9,575 nt of DNA from an uncultured Alphaproteobacteria bacterium (GTDB lineage Bacteria > Pseudomonadota > Alphaproteobacteria > Caulobacterales > Aquidulcibacteraceae). The position numbers were made by a program, and so were the translations under genes. Positions 5,925 to 9,575 of this stretch are shown piece after piece (position 1 is the first letter of the stretch; each line of letters opens with the position of its first letter). The notes below the pieces were generated by a model. That model was not told the DNA's origin. It did not search any database and worked only from the letters and a program-made list of their open reading frames with translations. The stretch covers positions 1 to 9,575 of the forward strand of contig CALBSY010000352.1 in assembly GCA_937967725.1 (NCBI GenBank), in the 5' to 3' direction.

Positions 5925-7510
5925 CCGATCTCGCAACGCTCGCCGCCGCCGCCAAGGCCTGGCCTTTCGAACAAGCGCGCCTAGTGATCGAGCGGCTGAA
6001 GAAACATCCCAAGGACGTGGTGATTTTCGAGACCGGCTACGGCCCCTCGGGCCTGCCGCACATCGGCACTTTCGGCGAAGTCGCGCGCACATCCATGGTG
6101 CGCCACGCCTTCCGGGCGCTCACCGGCGATACGATCAAGACGCGGCTCATCGCTTTCTCCGACGACATGGACGGCTTCCGCAAAGTGCCGCCGACCTTGC
6201 CGAACCAAGACATGCTGCGCCAACATCTGCACAAGCCGCTCACGCAGGTGCCGGACGCTTTCGGCTGCTGCGAAAGTTTCGCGCACCACAACAACGCGCA
6301 GCTGCGCGCCTTTCTCGACAGCTTCGGCTTCGAGTACGAATTCATGTCGTCGACGGAGCAGTATAAGTCGGGCGCTTTCGACCCAACGCTGCTGACCATG
6401 CTCGACCGCTACGACCAAGTGATGGCGATCATGCTGCCGACGCTGGGGGAAGAGCGCCGCGCCACCTACTCGCCGTTCCTGCCCATCAGCCCCAAGACCG
6501 GCAAAGTGCTGCAGGTCCCGACCCTCGCGCGCAATTTCGAGAAAGGCACGATCACGTTCGAAGACGAAGACGGTGAACGTACTGAAGTGCCCGTGACCGG
6601 CGGCAATGTCAAAGTGCAATGGAAGCCCGATTGGGCGCTCCGGTGGACGGCGCTCGGCGTCGACTACGAGATGTCCGGCAAAGACCTGATCGATAGCGTG
6701 AAGCAATCCTCGCAGATCTGCCGCGCACTCGGCGGCACGCCGCCTGACGGCTTTAACTTTGAACTCTTCCTTGATGAAAAAGGCGAGAAGATTTCCAAGA
6801 CCAAAGGCAACGGCATCACCATCGACGAGTGGCTCGCTTATGCCGCGCCGGAGAGCCTGTCGCTGTACATGTTCCAGAAGCCGAAGACGGCGAAGAAACT
6901 CTACTTCGACGTCATTCCCAAGGCAGTGGACGAATATCTTTCGTTTATCGACGCCTATCAGAAGCAGAACCCAGCCGAGCAGCTGGAGAATCCAGCGTGG
7001 CATATTCACGATGGCGCCCCGCCCGCGAACGTTTCGCCGATCTCCTTCGCGCTGCTGATGAACATTGTCTCGGCGGCGAACGCCGAAACGAAGGATCAGC
7101 TTTGGGCCTTCATCCGCAAGTACGCGCCGAGCGCCGCGCCCGAGACGCATCCCTTCCTCGACAAGCTTGCTGGTTATGCGCTGCGGTACTTCAACGATTT
7201 CGTGAAGCCAGCGAAGGTCTTCCGCGCGCCCACGGACAAGGAGCGCGGAGCATTCGAAGATCTCGCCAGGCGCCTCGACGCGTTGCCGGCGGATACGGTC
7301 GACGGTGAAGCGATCCAGAACGAAGTCTACGCCGTCGGAAAAGACCATCAGTTCGAGCCGCTGCGCGACTGGTTCAGAGCGCTTTACGAAGTTCTGTTCG
7401 GCGTCGAGAGCGTCCCGCGCTTCGGCCAGTTCGCCGCCATCTTCGGCGTGCGCGAAACGGCGGCGCTGCTCCGGCGCGGCCTCGCTGGCGACTTGCTCAA
7501 AGCAAGCTGA
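5921..7510 (+). CDS. lysS: lysine--tRNA ligase, class I (archaeal type)
   Basis: This enzyme charges tRNA-Lys with lysine using ATP, in the cytoplasm. The 529-residue product has the class I Rossmann signatures: the HIGH motif as HIGT at 47-50 (GYGPSGLPHIGTFGE) and the KMSKS motif as KISKT at 290-294 (EKISKTKGNGITIDEW). Between them lie family-typical blocks (IAFSDDMDGFRKVP; ALRWTALGVDYEMSGKDLIDS). The C-terminal ~200 residues form the helical anticodon-binding part. The class II LysRS motifs used by most bacteria are absent, so this is class I, as is normal in alphaproteobacteria. The length is full and the frame unbroken. ATG 5921 is chosen because the product then begins as homologues do; no ribosome binding site is evident and a mini-ORF overlaps the start. 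The gene upstream is the small membrane protein. Confidence is very high. Confidence 0.98.
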   Translation: MTDLATLAAAAKAWPFEQARLVIERLKKHPKDVVIFETGYGPSGLPHIGTFGEVARTSMVRHAFRALTGDTIKTRLIAFSDDMDGFRKVPPTLPNQDMLRQHLHKPLTQVPDAFGCCESFAHHNNAQLRAFLDSFGFEYEFMSSTEQYKSGAFDPTLLTMLDRYDQVMAIMLPTLGEERRATYSPFLPISPKTGKVLQVPTLARNFEKGTITFEDEDGERTEVPVTGGNVKVQWKPDWALRWTALGVDYEMSGKDLIDSVKQSSQICRALGGTPPDGFNFELFLDEKGEKISKTKGNGITIDEWLAYAAPESLSLYMFQKPKTAKKLYFDVIPKAVDEYLSFIDAYQKQNPAEQLENPAWHIHDGAPPANVSPISFALLMNIVSAANAETKDQLWAFIRKYAPSAAPETHPFLDKLAGYALRYFNDFVKPAKVFRAPTDKERGAFEDLARRLDALPADTVDGEAIQNEVYAVGKDHQFEPLRDWFRALYEVLFGVESVPRFGQFAAIFGVRETAALLRRGLAGDLLKAS

Positions 7511-7526
7511 TCAAGCGTCCGCCAAG

Positions 7527-7556
7527 GCGGGGATCGCCCCGCTCAGCCGAAGCGGC
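7527..7556 (+). terminator. tandem hairpins downstream of lysS
   Basis: GCGGGG (7527-7532) pairs with CCCCGC (7537-7542) around an ATCG loop. A second stem, GCCG (7546-7549) with CGGC (7553-7556), follows. They begin 17 bases after the lysS stop, a usual terminator position, but there is no U-tract, so termination efficiency is uncertain. The remaining intergenic DNA to 7639 holds an AT-rich patch (7561-7585), perhaps the promoter of the next gene. Confidence 0.4.
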
Positions 7557-7639
7557 CCATCAATATTCCCCTTATAGTTGTATAGGCTCAACCGGAAGCA
7601 GGTTGTGAATAACGGCCGTTTCAATCCTGTGTTGTCGTC

Positions 7640-8488
7640 ATGGGGATGGACGGGGCGGAGCCGCGTTTAGACGACCTGCGCGCGGCCGCGGTGTCCGTGG
7701 ACGCCGCCCAACTGAGCGCCGCCTGTTCTAATTTTCATCAGGCTTATCCGCGACGCTCGGCCAAACGGGTGCTGCATTTCTCTCAAGCGTTAATTCTGGC
7801 GCTCCTCGCCGTTGGCTTGGTGTGGTGCTTCCGCGTAGCGCCCGCGCCGACATTCAACGTTTTGCACATCGGGGCGCTGATCCTGTTTGCGATCGCCATT
7901 CTGTGGCGTTTGCTTGCTGCGTCGTCGCTTGAACTACAGCTCTCGCGGCTTGCCGCGCCAGCGCAATGGCCAACCTACACGATCCTCTGCCCGCTCTACC
8001 GCGAAGCGGGTGTCGTGCCCGATCTGGTGGCGGCGCTCAACGCGTTCGACTACCCGAAACATGCGCTCGACATCAAATTGCTCGTGGAAGGCGACGATGT
8101 CGACACGCTCGCCGCCGCACTCGCCGTGACAGGGCAACCGCACATCGAAGTCGTGATCGTGCCGCCTGCCGCGCCGCGCACAAAGCCGAAGGCGCTCAAC
8201 GCCGGCCTTGCACTGGCGCGCGGCGAGTTTCTCACCGTCTATGACGCCGAAGACCGCCCCCACCCACAACAATTGCGCGCGGCCGTGGCGGCGTTCGAGG
8301 ATGGCGGCGAGCGTCTGGCCTGCGTGCAGGCGCCGTTGGAAATTGACAACGCCGACGCCGCGTGGATCGCGCGACAGTTCGCGGCGGAGTACGCAATTCA
8401 GTTCCGTGAAATGTTGCCGCTCCTGGCGCGGTTTGCCTTGCCGTTGCCGCTCGGCGGATCCAGCAACCACTTCCGCGGACTTATGTAG
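7640..8488 (+). CDS. XagB-like GT2 family glycosyltransferase, 3'-truncated (probable pseudogene)
   Basis: Intact relatives are inner-membrane GT2 enzymes of ~450-600 residues that polymerise exopolysaccharide from nucleotide sugars. This 282-residue product has two N-terminal helices (~48-66 and 73-94), then the GT2 fold: TYTILCPLYREAGVVPDLV, the first Asp motif as VEGDD (149-153), KPKALNAGLALARGEF, the metal-binding DXD-type motif as DAED (202-205), and EYAIQFREMLPLLARFALPLPLGGSSNHFR. Homologues continue after SNHFR into the VGGWD and TED catalytic-base region, the QxxRW-type motif and more membrane helices. All are missing: the frame reads GLM and stops at 8486-8488. The product should therefore be inactive. 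The last ~10 codons form the left arm of a long palindrome. No clear ribosome binding site; ATG 7646 is an alternative start. The missing 3' half is not found elsewhere in the window. Confidence 0.87.
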   Translation: MGMDGAEPRLDDLRAAAVSVDAAQLSAACSNFHQAYPRRSAKRVLHFSQALILALLAVGLVWCFRVAPAPTFNVLHIGALILFAIAILWRLLAASSLELQLSRLAAPAQWPTYTILCPLYREAGVVPDLVAALNAFDYPKHALDIKLLVEGDDVDTLAAALAVTGQPHIEVVIVPPAAPRTKPKALNAGLALARGEFLTVYDAEDRPHPQQLRAAVAAFEDGGERLACVQAPLEIDNADAAWIARQFAAEYAIQFREMLPLLARFALPLPLGGSSNHFRGLM

Positions 8489-8550
8489 CAAGCACACCTG
8501 AGACCCGTTCTCAGACTTGGCCATAGTCCGCACGGAAGTGGATTGCTGGA
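8459..8550. repeat. 92-bp imperfect palindrome (long hairpin) at the break in the GT2 gene
   Basis: Paired blocks, outside to inside: TCCAGCAA 8459-8466 with 8543-8550; CCACTTCCG 8467-8475 with 8533-8541; CGGACT 8476-8481 with 8525-8530; ATG 8483-8485 with CAT 8522-8524; GCAAG 8488-8492 with CTTGGC 8516-8521 (one bulge); CTGAGA 8498-8503 with TCTCAG 8509-8514; apical loop 8504-8508. Unpaired bases are A8542, C8531-A8532, T8482, a TA at 8486-8487, and CACAC opposite A at the top. That is 26 pairs in the outer stem alone. The left arm is coding sequence for the GT2 motif SSNHFR, so the right arm reads as an inverted, slightly diverged copy of it. The 3' ends of the two convergent genes flank it, so it could also act as a transcription block, though no U-tract is seen. 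Origin is unknown. Confidence 0.85.
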
Positions 8551-8583
8551 GTGCTGGGATGGATTGTGGGCGCGTTGGGCGCG

Positions 8584-9534
8584 CTAGTATTGAGCAGCGA
8601 TGTCCCGCTCTCGCCGCAAGCGGTTGAACCATTTCCGCGTTATTCGAATGGTGCCGTTGTAGATGCGGCGCTCGAAGCCGGAAGGCTCACCGAGCACGAA
8701 CTTTCCTTGCTTTGTGTCGTAGTAATAGCAGAAGCGCGTCATATACCGGACGCCTGCCAGGCCCTCGTACACGACGAACCCCATAGCGAACCAGAAGTGA
8801 CCTTCAGTAGTTGGCGCGGGATCGTCTTTAATGTCGGCGCGTGGCTCCATCCGCCAACTGGGAGAATCATCGCCAGACTTCACCCAGTTGCCTTCTGGGA
8901 ACGTGGCAAAATCCTTGATGCTCAGCAAATCGACGGGTGGCGGATAACCATCGTCACTGCCGCGCAGGTAGTGGCGAGCATAGATCATGGTGATGAACGC
9001 GGCGGCTTCTCCGAAGTTATGGAAGTGGAACAGTGTTTCTTCGGAGCCGGCTGGCGTCGGGTTGAGCGGGTCGGTCGCGGCTGGTCGATGCTCGAAGTTC
9101 CCGCCTTGATTGGCTGGGTCCCAATTCAACTCCTCATCAAAAACAACGCTCAATCTGGGTTGCAGCGCGTTCTCCATTTCCTCCCGCGCTACCTTCACGG
9201 CGCGAGCGGCAATGAATGTTGCGCCAGCGCTAGTGAGCAGCGTGACGATCAGCAACGCCAAGTTCACGTATCCGAGCGTGAGTTGCCGCTGCCCTTGGAT
9301 CGCGATCCAATCAGTCGCCTCGCGCATTCCCTCCTGCGCGGCGAGGTCCATGCAGTCGTAATAACTATCCTCGGCGGCATCGCAGGCGGACTGCTCGTGG
9401 CCTCCCTGCTGAACGGGCTCGCTGGCGTCCTGACGCGCCGCGATTGAGCCCTCGTAGAGTGCGAAGGCTGAAGCGAGAGCGAGTGCTACTAGGGCTCCAA
9501 TCGCAATGTGTGGGCGCCAATCGCGGTTAGACAT
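8584..9534 (-). CDS. unrecognised two-TM protein with C-terminal soluble domain (accessory gene)
   Basis: 316 residues from ATG 9534 to TAG 8584. Helix 1 is at ~10-27; a ~58-residue segment follows, acidic and holding two cysteines (C51 and C61); helix 2 is at ~86-110 (LTLGYVNLALLIVTLLTSAG); then a basic, helical juxtamembrane stretch (ARAVKVAREEMENALQPRL) and a ~190-residue soluble domain containing LFHFHNFGEAAAFITMIYARHYL and a Trp/Tyr-rich part (HFWFAMGFVVYEGLAGVRYMTRFCYYY). Positive charges after helix 2 suggest the C-terminal domain is cytoplasmic. This layout recalls unnamed alphaproteobacterial accessory proteins, but I recognise no family function. G+C is lower than in the neighbours (hand count 28/60 at 9121-9180 versus 38/60 at 6001-6060), suggesting transfer. 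No clear ribosome binding site. It lies where the rest of the GT2 gene should be. The opposite strand is also open (8551-9447), but its protein lacks protein-like composition. Confidence 0.77.
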   Translation of the reverse strand: MSNRDWRPHIAIGALVALALASAFALYEGSIAARQDASEPVQQGGHEQSACDAAEDSYYDCMDLAAQEGMREATDWIAIQGQRQLTLGYVNLALLIVTLLTSAGATFIAARAVKVAREEMENALQPRLSVVFDEELNWDPANQGGNFEHRPAATDPLNPTPAGSEETLFHFHNFGEAAAFITMIYARHYLRGSDDGYPPPVDLLSIKDFATFPEGNWVKSGDDSPSWRMEPRADIKDDPAPTTEGHFWFAMGFVVYEGLAGVRYMTRFCYYYDTKQGKFVLGEPSGFERRIYNGTIRITRKWFNRLRRERDIAAQY

Positions 9535-9575
9535 TCCAACATAAACGCCGCTGAGAACTTCCCGCGCGCGAGCTT

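Noticed and set aside
5981..7348. 455-codon open frame on the minus strand
   Set aside because: It is antisense to lysS, which is certain; long antisense frames are common in GC-rich genes.
8459..8586. Integron attC site: GCCCAAC (minus strand, 8580-8574) directly after the orphan gene stop fits the RYYYAAC core, and a hairpin follows
   Set aside because: The matching GTTRRRY core on the far side is missing (only GTTGCTG at 8467-8461), the outer stem is not the expected core/spacer layout, and the core lies 24 bases outside the stem on one side only. The far arm is ordinary GT2 coding sequence.
8551..9447. 298-codon open frame on the plus strand
   Set aside because: It is antisense to the two-TM gene; its His/Val/Arg-rich sequence has no recognisable domain, whereas the minus-strand product has coherent helices and a folded-looking domain.
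1..9575. CRISPR array, tRNA, rRNA, transposase or integrase
   Set aside because: No regularly spaced repeats, cloverleaf-like sequences or recombinase motifs were seen when reading either strand.

Overview
The window looks like a piece of a high-GC alphaproteobacterial chromosome. The main clues are a class I (archaeal-type) lysyl-tRNA synthetase, which among bacteria is typical of alphaproteobacteria, an ArsR-methyltransferase fusion of the type that controls methionine/SAH metabolism in proteobacteria, a membrane-type (class 2) dihydroorotate dehydrogenase, and an XagB-like glycosyltransferase. A Caulobacterales/Hyphomonadaceae-like host is my guess; the sequence alone does not prove it. 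Nearly all of the window is ordinary housekeeping DNA. The last ~1.1 kb (from about 8460) looks like accessory DNA.

Layout. 1-783 (minus): 5' part of an ArsR-type regulator fused to a SAM methyltransferase, running off the left edge, with a 20-bp near-palindromic operator candidate over its start codon. 784-1000: divergent promoter region. 1001-2550 (plus): mlaA and mlaC, translationally coupled through a GTGA overlap, outer-membrane lipid-asymmetry genes. 2547-3611 (minus): pyrD, convergent with mlaC and sharing a CTAG tetramer that holds both stop codons. 3770-4759 (plus): HTH plus S24 (LexA-type) self-cleaving repressor, divergent from pyrD, probably leaderless, with an eroded C-terminus and a lost stop, so that its frame runs on over the next gene. 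4453-4974 (plus): small lipoprotein. 4978-5484 (minus): SixA-like histidine phosphatase. 5589-5855 (plus): two-helix membrane protein. 5921-7510 (plus): lysS. 7640-8488 (plus): glycosyltransferase cut off just after its conserved SNHFR motif. 8459-8550: a 92-bp imperfect palindrome at the cut. 8584-9534 (minus): unrecognised two-TM protein of lower GC.

The genes do not form one pathway. mlaA/mlaC clearly work together (periplasmic phospholipid transport), and the regulator at the left edge belongs with methionine-cycle genes that probably lie outside the window. The most unusual part is the right end: a broken GT2 gene whose last conserved codons form one arm of a long hairpin, followed by an orphan membrane protein. 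I see no transposase, integrase, CRISPR array, tRNA or rRNA here. No complete new system can be claimed from this window, but the hairpin junction and the stop-less S24 gene deserve a second look.
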